From contig JAEZWF010000033.1 of NCBI GenBank assembly GCA_023420415.1, positions 295,046-359,045 on the forward strand: a stretch of DNA of 64,000 nt, read 5' to 3'. Source of the DNA: Actinomycetes bacterium. GTDB lineage: Bacteria > Actinomycetota > Actinomycetes > Actinomycetales > Dermatophilaceae. Numbering within the stretch: the first letter of the stretch is position 1; every line of letters begins with the position of its first letter. Under the pieces are notes generated by a model. It did no database searches. It was not told the origin of the DNA and was given only the letters and a program-made list of their open reading frames with translations. Below, piece after piece: positions 1 through 7,929 of the stretch. Made by a program: the position numbers and the translations under genes.

Positions 1-22
1 CGCGCTCCACGACCGCAGCCAT
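1..22 (-). CDS. Start of a downstream gene, partial (probably the ABC permease)
   Basis: An ATG on the minus strand at position 22 opens a frame (MAAVVER...) that leaves the window. It begins 11 nt after the stop of the ATP-binding protein gene. In this type of cassette (PadR regulator, MacB/LolD-type ATPase) the next gene is normally an FtsX-like permease, so that is the inferred identity. Only seven codons are visible, so the sequence itself shows nothing of function, and no clear ribosome binding site precedes the start. Confidence 0.3.
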
Positions 23-33
23 GGCCGTGCGTC

Positions 34-747
34 TCAGGCCGTCGGCTCGAGGAGCGACTCGGCCACGTCTCCGCCGGTCGAGTCGACGACGACCCCGTCG
101 CGCAGGAACACGACCCGGTCGGCCCAGGCTGCGTGCCGTGCCTCGTGCGTGACGAGGAGACCGGCGGCTCCGGCGTCGCAGCGTTCGCGCAGGACGCGCA
201 GCACACCCTCGCCGGTGTGTGAGTCGAGCGCGCCCGTGGGCTCGTCGGCGAGCACGAGGCGACGGTCACCGACGAGCGCGCGGGCGATGGCGACGCGTTG
301 CTGCTGGCCGCCGGACATCTTGTCGGGGTAGCGGTCGGCGAGCTCGCCGACGCCGACGACGTTCAGGGCGTCGACCGCCCGCCGCCGCGCCTTGCCGACC
401 CGCTGGCCGTCGAGCTCGAGCGGGAGGGCCACGTTCTCCGCGGCGGTGAGCGACGGGATGAGGTTGAAGTCCTGGAACACGAACCCGACCCGACGCCGCC
501 GCACCAGCCCGTCCTTGCCGAGCTGACCGAGCACCTGCCCCTCGATGACGACGTTGCCGGTCGTGGGCGCGTCGAGACCTCCGGCGAGGTTGAGCAGCGT
601 GGACTTGCCCGACCCGCTGGGCCCCATGACGGCGACCAGCTCGCCGGCCGCGACCTCGAGGCTCACGCCGGCGAGCGCGGTCACCTGCGCTTCGTCGGTG
701 CCGTGGATGCGGGTGACGTCCTCCAGCCGCAGGATCGTCTCGCTCAT
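34..747 (-). CDS. ABC transporter ATP-binding protein, MacB/LolD type
   Basis: This 237-residue protein is a complete single ABC ATPase domain. It has a Walker A motif GPSGSGKST near residues 42-50, a Q-loop in VGFVFQDFNLIP, the signature MSGGQQQR, a Walker B/D-loop LVLADEPTGALDS and a switch histidine in LLVTHEARHA. Length and motifs match the MacB/LolD/FtsE group, which works with FtsX-type permeases in export or mechanotransmission rather than uptake. Its ATG overlaps the stop of the upstream PadR gene by 4 nt, so the two are translationally coupled, and a probable permease gene starts just downstream. The substrate is unknown; a PadR-controlled cassette of this type often handles toxic or antimicrobial compounds (inference). 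Confidence 0.93.
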   Translation of the reverse strand: MSETILRLEDVTRIHGTDEAQVTALAGVSLEVAAGELVAVMGPSGSGKSTLLNLAGGLDAPTTGNVVIEGQVLGQLGKDGLVRRRRVGFVFQDFNLIPSLTAAENVALPLELDGQRVGKARRRAVDALNVVGVGELADRYPDKMSGGQQQRVAIARALVGDRRLVLADEPTGALDSHTGEGVLRVLRERCDAGAAGLLVTHEARHAAWADRVVFLRDGVVVDSTGGDVAESLLEPTA

Positions 748-1394
748 GACCGTGCCCCCTCCGTCGTGCGATCGGTGTCGTGCCCGTATGCCGGGGGCGT
801 GCGTCGCGCGCCCGGCCCCCGGACCGCTTCGCGCACCAGCGTCGACTCGACGTGGTCGAGCCAGCGGACCTCGGCCTCACCGGCGAAGATGAGGTTCTCC
901 AGGACGAGCAGCCAGGCGAGGTCGATGCGGCCCTGGTCGTCGCGCTTCACGTCATCACCGGCTTGGCCGGCGTGGGTGTCGCTCGCCGCCATGGCCTGTT
1001 GCTTGAGGCGCGTGAGGTCGCGCAGGTGGCGCATCGTCGCGGTGCGCTGGGTCTGCACGACGGTCGGCACGTCGACCCCGTCGACGGTCACCGCGAGCGC
1101 GAGCTTGATGACCAGCTCGTCGCGCGGTGTCGTCTCACGGTCGACCGGCGAGGTCCACCAGGCGGTGACCTCGCGCCGCCCGGTGTCAGTCAGCCGGTAG
1201 CTGATCCGCCCCTCGTCATCCGCGCCGATCCCCTCGACGAACCCGTCCCGCTCGAGCCGGCCCAGGGTCGTGTAGACCTGTCCGACGTTGAGCGGCCACG
1301 TGCCGCCGGTGCGGGCCTCGAACTCGGCCCGCAGCTGCGCGCCGTACATCGGCCCCGTCGCCAGCAGTGCCATGAGCCCTTGCCTGACCGACAT
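744..1394 (-). CDS. PadR family transcriptional regulator
   Basis: A 216-residue winged-helix regulator. The start at the ATG giving MSVRQGLMALLATGPMYG is chosen because PadR domains normally begin within a few residues of the N-terminus; the frame stays open further upstream but that extension is not family-like. The N-terminal half has the PadR pattern LLATGPMYGAQL followed by VYTTLGRLERDGFV, the recognition helix and wing. The C-terminal half is helical, as in PadR-s2 members, and should mediate dimerisation. It is the first gene of an operon with the ABC ATPase (ATGA overlap) and probably represses that operon through the two palindromes just upstream. The inducer is unknown. Confidence 0.9.
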   Translation of the reverse strand: MSVRQGLMALLATGPMYGAQLRAEFEARTGGTWPLNVGQVYTTLGRLERDGFVEGIGADDEGRISYRLTDTGRREVTAWWTSPVDRETTPRDELVIKLALAVTVDGVDVPTVVQTQRTATMRHLRDLTRLKQQAMAASDTHAGQAGDDVKRDDQGRIDLAWLLVLENLIFAGEAEVRWLDHVESTLVREAVRGPGARRTPPAYGHDTDRTTEGARS

Positions 1395-1425
1395 CGGCCC
1401 TCCCCAGTTCCCCCGTGCGGTGTCC

Positions 1426-1475
1426 CCTATACCCGGTATGCAGCCCCCGGTGAGCACAGATATACCGGGTATAGG
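1426..1475. promoter_or_regulatory. Double palindromic operator upstream of padR
   Basis: Two palindromic 11-mers, ATACCCGGTAT (1429-1439) and ATACCGGGTAT (1462-1472), lie with centres 33 bp apart, about three helical turns. The flanks extend them into perfect 14-bp inverted arms at 1426-1439 and 1462-1475. The site is 35-80 bp upstream of the PadR start. It is much more AT-rich than its surroundings and probably overlaps the promoter. Autoregulation by PadR is inferred from position. Confidence 0.55.
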
Positions 1476-1502
1476 CGACCCCGTCAACGGTCCGTCCCCT
1501 TC

Positions 1503-1554
1503 GCTTGCGTCCGCGCTTCTGGTCGCTGGGGCCGCCACATCCGCGGACGCAAGC
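1503..1554 (-). terminator. Long-loop inverted repeat after the MFS gene
   Basis: The arms GCTTGCGTCCGCG (1503-1515) and CGCGGACGCAAGC (1542-1554) are perfect complements separated by 26 nt. The structure lies 28 nt past the stop of the minus-strand MFS gene, so it could end that transcript. There is no T-tract and the loop is long, so an operator or other role is possible. Confidence 0.4.
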
Positions 1555-1581
1555 AAGCGCCGCGCCGGGTATGCCGTGGGG

Positions 1582-2844
1582 TCAGTTCGGGATGCTGACC
1601 GCACCTGCCACGGTGGTCTCGGCCACCGCCACGTCGGCGTGGCCGACGATGCGGCGCAGCACGGGCCGGGCGGCCAGCGCCAGCAGCAGCGTCGCGGCCG
1701 CTGCCACCACGGTGACAACGAACGCCCCGTGGTGACCGTGCGTGTCGGCGAGCCGGCCCGCGATGGCCGACCCCACGGCATACCCGAGCCCGGTCGCGGC
1801 GGCGAGCAACGTCATGGCGGCCCCCACCCGCGACAGTGGCACCGCGCGCTCACCCATCGTGAAGTTGGTGATCATGTACGGCGCCACCGCGAACCCGAGG
1901 ACCAGCACGACCGCGACGAGGGCACCGAGCGAGCTCACGACGAGCAGCGGGACGGACAGCACGGCCAGGGCCGCAGCGCTCGCGAGCATGCGCACCGGCA
2001 GGCCGATCCGCTCGGGCACGGCGGCCAAGGACAGGCCGGCGACCACGCTGCCGATGCCGAGCAGGCCGTGCACGAGCCCGGCCGCTCCGGCATGACCCGC
2101 TCCGATCGCCAGCACCGACGTGCCCGTCTGCACCGATCCGAACACCGCACCGATGAGCAGCTGGGCGGCCATCAGCACGAGCAGGGCGGGCGTCCAGAGG
2201 CGGCCACGGGCGGCGCCGCTCGCACGCGCCGCATGGGTGAGCCGCGCCGTCGGGTGCAGCGCGAAGGCGCACCCGAAGACGAGCAGCAGCACCGCCGCCA
2301 GCACCAGGCCCGCGCCCGGCGCCGCCACCGCGATGAGCAGGCCCAGCAGCATCGGGCCGAGGACGAACGTCGCCTCGTCGGCGGCGCCCTCGTAGGAGAA
2401 CGCGGTGGCTACCAGCTGGTCGCGTCGCGCGCCCGTGCCGGCGGTGATCGGGCGCCAGCGCACCCGGGCGAGTGGGCCGATCTGCGGCAGGAACAGCCCG
2501 GTGACGGCGGCGGCCAGGACGAGCGTCCGGCTCGGCACATCAGCCTCCGACAGGGCCACGATCGTCAGCAGGCCCAGCCCGCCGACGACAGACTGCACCA
2601 GCACCACGGGGCGCTGGCCGTAACGGTCCGCGAGCGAGCCGCCCACGGGTGAGCCGAGGGCGTTCGCGACGGCGAGCGAGCCGGCGGCGAGGCCGCCCGC
2701 GGCATACGACCCGGTCGTGGACGAGACGAGCAGCAGGACGCCCATCTGGCTCATGGCCAGGGGCAGCCTGCCGAGGAAGGCAGTGACGACATAGAGGGGA
2801 CCGGCAAGGCGAAAGAGCCTGCGGTAGCTGGCGATCGGTGACAC
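1582..2844 (-). CDS. MFS transporter
   Basis: About 420 residues with the hydrophobic pattern of a 12-helix major facilitator superfamily permease. Segments include LYVVTAFLGRLPLAMSQMGV near the N-terminus, GLAAGSLAVANALGSPVGGS, and a motif-A-like loop SLADRYGQRPVVLV between helices 2 and 3. The GTG at 2844 (VSPIASYRRLF) is preferred over an upstream start because AGGA sits about 8 nt before it and the extra N-terminal residues look non-coding. The family resemblance is to drug or small-molecule exporters, but no substrate can be named. It lies downstream of the mobA-quinone oxidoreductase pair on the same strand, separated by about 95 nt. Confidence 0.85.
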   Translation of the reverse strand: MSPIASYRRLFRLAGPLYVVTAFLGRLPLAMSQMGVLLLVSSTTGSYAAGGLAAGSLAVANALGSPVGGSLADRYGQRPVVLVQSVVGGLGLLTIVALSEADVPSRTLVLAAAVTGLFLPQIGPLARVRWRPITAGTGARRDQLVATAFSYEGAADEATFVLGPMLLGLLIAVAAPGAGLVLAAVLLLVFGCAFALHPTARLTHAARASGAARGRLWTPALLVLMAAQLLIGAVFGSVQTGTSVLAIGAGHAGAAGLVHGLLGIGSVVAGLSLAAVPERIGLPVRMLASAAALAVLSVPLLVVSSLGALVAVVLVLGFAVAPYMITNFTMGERAVPLSRVGAAMTLLAAATGLGYAVGSAIAGRLADTHGHHGAFVVTVVAAAATLLLALAARPVLRRIVGHADVAVAETTVAGAVSIPN

Positions 2845-2938
2845 GGGTTCTCGTCCTGTGCGGGGCGGGGGTACGCCGAAGGTGGCGTGCGCCGCACCCG
2901 CCTCCAAGGCGCACAGGGAACCCTTTGCTGGGTCCAGT

Positions 2939-3916
2939 CTACGGGATCAGCAGCAGCTTCCCGATGTGTCCGCTGTCCTCCATCGCCCGGTGGGCCGCGG
3001 CGGCCTCGGCCAGGGGGAAGGTGCGGTCGACGACCGGCTTCACGCGGCCGGCCTCCAGCAACGGCCAGACGTGTTCGCGCACCGCCGCGACGATGGTGGC
3101 CTTCTCCGCCTCCGGCCGGGCGCGCAGCGACGTCGCGATGACGGCGGCCCGCTTGCGCAGCAGCAGCCCCAGGTCGAGCTCGCCCTTCGTGCCACCCTGG
3201 AGGCCGATCACGACGAGTCGGCCGTTCGTGGCGAGGACGTCGACGTTGCGCGCGAGGTACTTCGCGCCCATGTTGTCGAGCACCACGTCGGCGCCGGCAC
3301 CGTCGGTCGCCTCGCGCAGCACCTCGACGAAGTCCTGCTCCTTGTAGTTGATGAGGATCTCGGCGCCGAGCTCGCGGCAGCGCTCCAGCTTTTCGGCCGA
3401 GCCGGCCGTCACCGCGACCCGTGCACCGATCTCGCGGGCCAGCTGGATCGCCATCGTGCCGATGCCGGAGGAGCCGCCATGGATCAGGATCGTCTGTCCC
3501 GGAAGGAGATTCGCGGTCATGAAGACGTTGGACCAGACGGTCGACACGACCTCGGGCAGGGCCGCCGCCTCCACGAGGGGGACCCCGGCCGGCACCGGCA
3601 GCAGCTGCGCGGCAGGCACGGTGACGTACTCCGCGTACCCGCCGCCCACGAGCAGGGCGCAGACCTCGTCGCCGACCTTCCAGCCCTCGACTCCCTCGCC
3701 GAGGGCGTCGATGGTGCCGCTCACCTCAAGACCCGGCAGGGGCGATGCGCCGGGGGGTGGGTCGTAGAAGCCCTTGCGCTGCATGACATCTGCGCGGTTC
3801 ACGCCGGCCGCGGCAACCTTGATGCGCGCCTCGCCCGGCGCGGGCTGTGGGTCGTCGACGTCGGCGAGGACGAGCGCGTCCGCGTCGCCGGGCTCCGGGA
3901 TCGTGATGGCCTTCAT
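2939..3916 (-). CDS. NAD(P)H quinone oxidoreductase, zinc-free MDR family (PIG3-like)
   Basis: A 325-residue medium-chain dehydrogenase/reductase of the quinone oxidoreductase (PIG3/TP53I3, QOR) group. The N-terminal GroES-like domain (residues 1 to about 120) has GVNRADVMQRKGFYDPP, where zinc alcohol dehydrogenases carry the catalytic Cys and His; those ligands are absent. The Rossmann domain has the nucleotide-binding motif HGGSSGIGTMAIQLA near residue 150. Such enzymes reduce quinones or enones with NADPH in the cytoplasm. The ATG overlaps the stop of the preceding mobA-like gene by 4 nt, so the two are co-translated. The pairing has no obvious metabolic logic. Confidence 0.9.
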   Translation of the reverse strand: MKAITIPEPGDADALVLADVDDPQPAPGEARIKVAAAGVNRADVMQRKGFYDPPPGASPLPGLEVSGTIDALGEGVEGWKVGDEVCALLVGGGYAEYVTVPAAQLLPVPAGVPLVEAAALPEVVSTVWSNVFMTANLLPGQTILIHGGSSGIGTMAIQLAREIGARVAVTAGSAEKLERCRELGAEILINYKEQDFVEVLREATDGAGADVVLDNMGAKYLARNVDVLATNGRLVVIGLQGGTKGELDLGLLLRKRAAVIATSLRARPEAEKATIVAAVREHVWPLLEAGRVKPVVDRTFPLAEAAAAHRAMEDSGHIGKLLLIP

Positions 3917-4545
3917 GGTTCGAGCCTATGGCGCACCCGGTCCAGGTCGCCCGGGGTGTCGACGTCGACGGTGGCCGGCGCCGCGACGGGCACGACGTCG
4001 AGGCGCAGCCGGTCGAGCACCCGCATGAGCGGCATACCCCTCACGTCACCTCCCAGCGCGGTCGCCAGGGCGTCGCGTCGGTATGCCGCGAGCAAGGGTT
4101 GCAGGCGCCCGTCGCCGTCGCGTGCGACGACGGCATCGACCTCCGGTGAGTCATCGGTCAGCCGCGAGACCAGCTGTGGCACAACGGATCCGGCGAACGG
4201 CATGTCGCCACCGACGACGACCACCAAGGGTGTGGACACGTGAGGCAGCGCGGCGGCGATCCCGGCGGCCGGCCCGCCACCGGGTGGGTCCTCCCGGTCC
4301 CAGGCGACGTCGCGTTCGGTCGGGCGCCGGTCGCCAACGCAGCGCACGGGCCAGGTGGCCGGCAGGGCATCCAGCACGTGGTCCAACAACGGGCGCCCCT
4401 CGACCAGGGCCCGGGTCTTGTCGGACCCGAAGCGCCGGCCGGCGCCCCCGCACAGCGCCACCGCGGTCACCGCGGGCGCAGTCGCGGCGGCGGTAGTCGC
4501 GGCGGCCGCGGTCGGGGCGGGAGCACTCGCATCGTCGCTGGTCAC
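3913..4545 (-). CDS. mobA: Molybdenum cofactor guanylyltransferase-like NTP transferase
   Basis: A nucleotidyltransferase of about 210 residues. The MobA signature is clear: ALCGGAGRRFGSDKTRAL, a nucleotide-binding glycine loop with Lys, followed by GRPLLDHVLDAL. A second motif VVVGGDMPF carries the metal-binding Asp. MobA joins GMP to molybdopterin to give the guanine dinucleotide form of the cofactor. The GTG start at 4545 is preferred; the frame extends to a TTG at 4590, but that adds only a low-complexity segment. An Ala/Thr-rich stretch between the start and the catalytic core is unusual. No other molybdenum genes are in the window, so a related MobA-like role (for example CoxI/MocA) cannot be excluded. 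Confidence 0.78.
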   Translation of the reverse strand: MTSDDASAPAPTAAAATTAAATAPAVTAVALCGGAGRRFGSDKTRALVEGRPLLDHVLDALPATWPVRCVGDRRPTERDVAWDREDPPGGGPAAGIAAALPHVSTPLVVVVGGDMPFAGSVVPQLVSRLTDDSPEVDAVVARDGDGRLQPLLAAYRRDALATALGGDVRGMPLMRVLDRLRLDVVPVAAPATVDVDTPGDLDRVRHRLEP

Positions 4546-4631
4546 GGGCCCATTCTGCGGGCTCGCGGCCCTTCCGTCGCAGGGGCCCAAGGCATAGCGT
4601 GTCGAGATTCGCCGACTGAAGGGAGAATCAC

Positions 4632-6098
4632 GTGGCGATCGAACGCAGGACCATTCTCAAGGGCGGTGCCGCAGCCGCCGGAGCAGTGGCGCTGGGCGGG
4701 CCATTCGCAGGTCTCGTCGCAGGACCGGCCGCAGCGATCGGAGGCGCACCGTTCCGCGGGCTGCGACCCATCCCGGACCAGCGGGACGGCAAGGTGCGCC
4801 TGCACCTGCCGGAGGGCTTCGCCTACCGCTCCTTCCACGACACCGAGCAGCCGATCACCCTCGACGACGGCACGCTGCTGCCGGGCCGCCACGACGGCAT
4901 GGGCGCCTTCGCCGGGCCGGGCGGACTCGTCACCCTCATCCGCAACCACGAGGTCAACAACCCCGGTCCCGCCTTCGGGCCCGTCGGAGACCACACCTAC
5001 GACCCGATGGCTCGCGGCGGCTGCACCCACGTCGACGTGACGAACCGCGGTGAGGTCCGCGCGGCATACACCGCCATCAACGGCACGATGATGAACTGCT
5101 CCGGCGGCCAGATGCCTTGGGGCGCATGGGTGACGTGCGAGGAGACGGTGAACGGGCCGGACGTCGGGCCGGACTTCACCGGCGCATCCAACGTGCCCCT
5201 CACCAAGCCGCACGGCTACGTCTTCGAGGTGCCCGTCGACGGGCGCGCCAGCGGTGAGCCGCTCACGCGGGCCGGGCGGTTCGCCCACGAGGCGGTGTCG
5301 TTCGACCCGCGCGAGGGACGTCTCTACCTCACCGAGGACAACTTCGCATTCCCGTCGGGCTTCTACCGCTACACGCCCTCGACCAACCCGATGGAGACCG
5401 GTCACCTCGCCAACGACGGCCGGCTCCAGATGCTCGCGGTCAAGGGCCAGCCGAACGCGCACCTCGAGGCGCACCAGCCCAAGGGCGCCACGTATGCCGT
5501 GGAGTGGGTCGACATCGACGACCCGGACCCGACCTACCCCTACACGCCCGGCCAGACCGCGCCGACGCCCAATGACACGGCGATCGTCCACGTGGGCGAC
5601 CAGGGGCGGGCCAAGGGTGCGGCCGGCTTCTCGCGGCTCGAGGGGCAGGTCTACAAGAACGGCGTCGTCTACTTCACCTCCACCCAGGGCGGTGGCGCGG
5701 CGATGACGGGGCCGGACAGCTCCGCAGGCTACGGGCGCGGGTTCGGGCAGGTGTGGGCCTACGACACGCGCAGCGAGAAGCTGCGGCTGGTCTACGAGTC
5801 GCCGGGCAAGCAGACGTTCGACTTCCCCGACAACATCACCGTCAGCAAGCGCGGCACCCTCGTCGTCTGCGAGGACAACAACGAGGACAACTACGTGCGC
5901 GGCCTGAACCGCGGCGGCCAGCTCTGGGACATCGCACTCAACCGGGTCCAGAGCTCACGCACCGGGCAGCCGCGCTACGACGACGAGTTCGCCGGTTCGA
6001 CGTTCAGCCCGGACGGGTCGACGTTGTTCGTCAACATCCAGGCCAGTGCAGGCCTGACCTTCGCCATCTGGGGCAAGTGGCAGCGGATGGGCGTCTGA
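4632..6098 (+). CDS. Tat-exported PhoX-like phosphatase (DUF839)
   Basis: A 488-residue secreted protein. The N-terminus MAIERRTILKGGAAAAG is a twin-arginine signal (RRTILKG) followed by a hydrophobic Ala/Gly stretch, consistent with export of a folded, cofactor-loaded enzyme. The mature part matches the PhoX/DUF839 family, with segments such as GGQMPWGAWVTCEETVNGP, RAGRFAHEAVSFDPREGRLYLTED and a late FSPDGSTLFVNIQ. PhoX enzymes are calcium- and iron-dependent alkaline phosphatases that release phosphate from organic esters outside the membrane. The GTG start follows a GAAGGGAGA ribosome binding site. It is transcribed divergently from mobA. Substrate and phosphate control are not visible in the sequence. 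Confidence 0.88.
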   Translation: MAIERRTILKGGAAAAGAVALGGPFAGLVAGPAAAIGGAPFRGLRPIPDQRDGKVRLHLPEGFAYRSFHDTEQPITLDDGTLLPGRHDGMGAFAGPGGLVTLIRNHEVNNPGPAFGPVGDHTYDPMARGGCTHVDVTNRGEVRAAYTAINGTMMNCSGGQMPWGAWVTCEETVNGPDVGPDFTGASNVPLTKPHGYVFEVPVDGRASGEPLTRAGRFAHEAVSFDPREGRLYLTEDNFAFPSGFYRYTPSTNPMETGHLANDGRLQMLAVKGQPNAHLEAHQPKGATYAVEWVDIDDPDPTYPYTPGQTAPTPNDTAIVHVGDQGRAKGAAGFSRLEGQVYKNGVVYFTSTQGGGAAMTGPDSSAGYGRGFGQVWAYDTRSEKLRLVYESPGKQTFDFPDNITVSKRGTLVVCEDNNEDNYVRGLNRGGQLWDIALNRVQSSRTGQPRYDDEFAGSTFSPDGSTLFVNIQASAGLTFAIWGKWQRMGV

Positions 6099-6112
6099 CT
6101 CATCCCCATCGC

Positions 6113-6184
6113 AGTCGTGTGGGTGACGGTGCTCCATGGCGCACCGCCACCCACACGACTCGGGTCCACCGGTCGGTGGACCCG
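6113..6184. terminator. Two tandem hairpins after the PhoX-like gene
   Basis: The first hairpin pairs 6113-6132 with 6141-6160 (20 bp, one mismatch) around an 8-nt loop. The second pairs CGGGTCCACC (6161-6170) with GGTGGACCCG (6175-6184) around GGTC. They start 14 nt after the stop and probably terminate transcription. There is no T-tract, as is common in high-GC actinobacteria. Confidence 0.65.
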
Positions 6185-6255
6185 TCCCCGCGACCACCCG
6201 TGCGAGGGTTGAAGCACGGGCCACGCCGGGTGGCCGCGGACGAAGGGGACGGGGA

Positions 6256-6450
6256 ATGTCGAACTACCTGAAGGTCGCGTGGACGCTCAGCATGCTGGTC
6301 GCGATCTGCGGTGTGCTGGTCGGGATGGCCGACCTGCCGGTCGCGGTTCTGGTGGTCGTGGCGATCATCAGCGGTTTCTGGTGGGCGTTCGGCCGCGGGT
6401 TCACCGGTGAGGCCGAGGAGGGCCGCGGCCGCCAGCGCAACCGCGGCTGA
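6256..6450 (+). CDS. Small two-helix membrane protein
   Basis: A 64-residue hypothetical protein beginning MSNYLKVAWTL. The ATG at 6256 is chosen because a purine-rich GAAGGGGACGGGGA lies directly upstream. Two predicted transmembrane segments span most of it (about residues 5-22 and 27-45), followed by a charged tail GEAEEGRGRQRNRG. I do not recognise the family. It lies between the terminators of the PhoX-like gene and the convergent IclR gene, so it is probably a monocistronic unit. Initiation context and membrane pattern favour a real gene, but its small size limits confidence. Confidence 0.55.
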   Translation: MSNYLKVAWTLSMLVAICGVLVGMADLPVAVLVVVAIISGFWWAFGRGFTGEAEEGRGRQRNRG

Positions 6451-6452
6451 CC

Positions 6453-7214
6453 TCAGGGCCGGCCGCCGATCCGCGCCGTCAGGGTCGCGGCCGTGCGAGT
6501 CACGGCGGCCACCAACCGGTTCCGCTCGTCCGCATCGACGGCATCGGTGGGGAAGGTGAGGGCGACGCCCGCCACCGGGTGACCGGTGTGGTCGATGACG
6601 GCGCGGGCGACGGAGGACAGGCCGGGGCTGACGGTTCCCTCCTCCACAGCGTGCCCGCGCGACCGGATGGTCGTGAGCTCGCGCCGCAGCGCCGTGACGC
6701 TGGCGAACCCGCGGCCGTCCCGGTCGACGAGGGTGTCCCTGTGGGGGAAGAGCGCGCGCAGCTGGGCGGCCGGCAGCGCTGCCAGCATCGCGAGGCCGCT
6801 GGCGGTGAGGGGTGCGGGCAGCCGCACGCCGACGTCGGTGACGAGCAGCGGGCGTCCCGGCGCGCGTTCCTCGATGACGTAGAGGACGTCCCGCCCGTGG
6901 AGGACCGCGAGGTGGGCGTTGTGGGTCGTGGTGTCGACGAGTCGCCCGAGGAGGGGACGGGCGATGCGTTGCAGTGGCGCCTGGCGCTGGTATGCCGTGC
7001 CGAGCTCGAAGGCGGCCACGCCGAGCCCGTAGCGGCGCTCCTCCGGCAGGTGGGTGACGAAGCCGGTGTCGGTGAGCGCGGTGAGCAGGTGGTAGGTCGT
7101 CGACCGCGGCAGGCCGAGCTCGCGGGCGATCGTTCCCGCGGGCAAAGGCTCGGTGTGCCGGGCGAGCAGGGTCAGCACCTCGAGGGCGTGCCGGGCGGCG
7201 GGTGCGTTGGGCAT
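6453..7214 (-). CDS. IclR family transcriptional regulator
   Basis: 253 residues. The start at MPNAPAARHALEVLTLL fits the family and lies 4 nt after the stop of the response regulator gene. The N-terminal winged helix (about residues 8-70) includes LPAGTIARELGLPRSTTYHLLTAL, the IclR recognition helix. The C-terminal effector domain has VLYVIEERAPGRP, LPAPLTASGLAMLAALP and the conserved late segment HAVEEGTVSPGLSSVARAVID, where most relatives have a similar E-x-x-G-x-x-x-I/V-A pattern. It is the third gene of a kinase-regulator-IclR operon divergent from the tct transporter. It may control tct or a linked catabolic pathway (inference). The ligand is unknown. Confidence 0.9.
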   Translation of the reverse strand: MPNAPAARHALEVLTLLARHTEPLPAGTIARELGLPRSTTYHLLTALTDTGFVTHLPEERRYGLGVAAFELGTAYQRQAPLQRIARPLLGRLVDTTTHNAHLAVLHGRDVLYVIEERAPGRPLLVTDVGVRLPAPLTASGLAMLAALPAAQLRALFPHRDTLVDRDGRGFASVTALRRELTTIRSRGHAVEEGTVSPGLSSVARAVIDHTGHPVAGVALTFPTDAVDADERNRLVAAVTRTAATLTARIGGRP

Positions 7215-7218
7215 GCGG

Positions 7219-7929
7219 TCAGACCCGCCGGTAGCGACGCTCGGGGCGTCCGGTGGTGCCGTACCTGAGGTTGACCTCGGCGGTGCCGATCCCGACGAAG
7301 TACTCGAGGTAGCGGCGGGCCGAAACGCGTGAGATTCCAACGGTTTCCGCCGCCTCGGATGCCGAGAGGCTGCCTTCGGCGTCGGCGAGGGCGGCCTCCA
7401 CCAGGGCGACGGTCTCCGGGCTCAGTCCCTTCGGCAGCACGGCGGAGGGTGTCCGCGACGACACCGCCAGCGCCCGGTCGATGTCGTCCTGTCCACGCAC
7501 CTCCTGCCCTGCCAGCATCCGGTGCCGGGCGGCATACCGGTCGAGCCGCTCGCGCAGGTCGTCGTAGCCGAACGGCTTGAGCAGGTAGTCCACGACGCCG
7601 AGCCGGATCGCACCGCGCACCGCCTCGACCTCCTTGGCGGCGGTGATGACGATGACGTCGCACGCGAGTCCGGCGGCGCGCAGGTCGGACAGGACGTCGA
7701 GCCCGAACCGGTCGGGCAGGTACAGGTCGAGCAGCACCAGGTCTGGCGTGAGGTCGCGGGCCAGCGTGACGGCGTCCGAGCCCGTGTGCGCGGTGCCGAC
7801 AACCTCGAAACCCGCTGTGCGAGTGACGAACCCGGTGTGCACCCGAGCCACCATGAAGTCGTCGTCGACGATGAGGACGCGGGTCGCCGGTGCGCCGCCG
7901 GTGGACGGGTTGGTTGCGTCGTCGGTCAT
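7219..7929 (-). CDS. Response regulator, CitB/DctR family
   Basis: 236 residues with an N-terminal receiver domain: acidic cluster VDDD at residues 21-24, phospho-acceptor Asp68 in LVLLDLYLPD, Thr96, and Lys118 in DYLLKPFGYDD. The C-terminal part has SASEAAETVGISRVSARRYLEY, the winged-helix recognition region found in CitB/DcuR/DctR regulators. Such regulators switch on uptake of di- and tricarboxylates when their sensor binds the acid outside the cell. Its ATG overlaps the stop of the sensor kinase gene by 4 nt, so the pair is translationally coupled. The divergent tctCBA operon is the obvious target. Confidence 0.93.
   Translation of the reverse strand: MTDDATNPSTGGAPATRVLIVDDDFMVARVHTGFVTRTAGFEVVGTAHTGSDAVTLARDLTPDLVLLDLYLPDRFGLDVLSDLRAAGLACDVIVITAAKEVEAVRGAIRLGVVDYLLKPFGYDDLRERLDRYAARHRMLAGQEVRGQDDIDRALAVSSRTPSAVLPKGLSPETVALVEAALADAEGSLSASEAAETVGISRVSARRYLEYFVGIGTAEVNLRYGTTGRPERRYRRV

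Noticed and set aside
1288..2652. A 454-codon plus-strand frame across the PadR/MFS region.
   Set aside because: Composition is His/Arg/Gln-rich without domains, and it lies antisense to a well-formed MFS transporter and crosses the operator region.
7320..7340. An upstream extension of the IclR protein giving 295 residues.
   Set aside because: It would overlap the response regulator gene by over 100 nt and adds a Ser/Pro-rich leader absent from the family. The ATG at 7214 fits.
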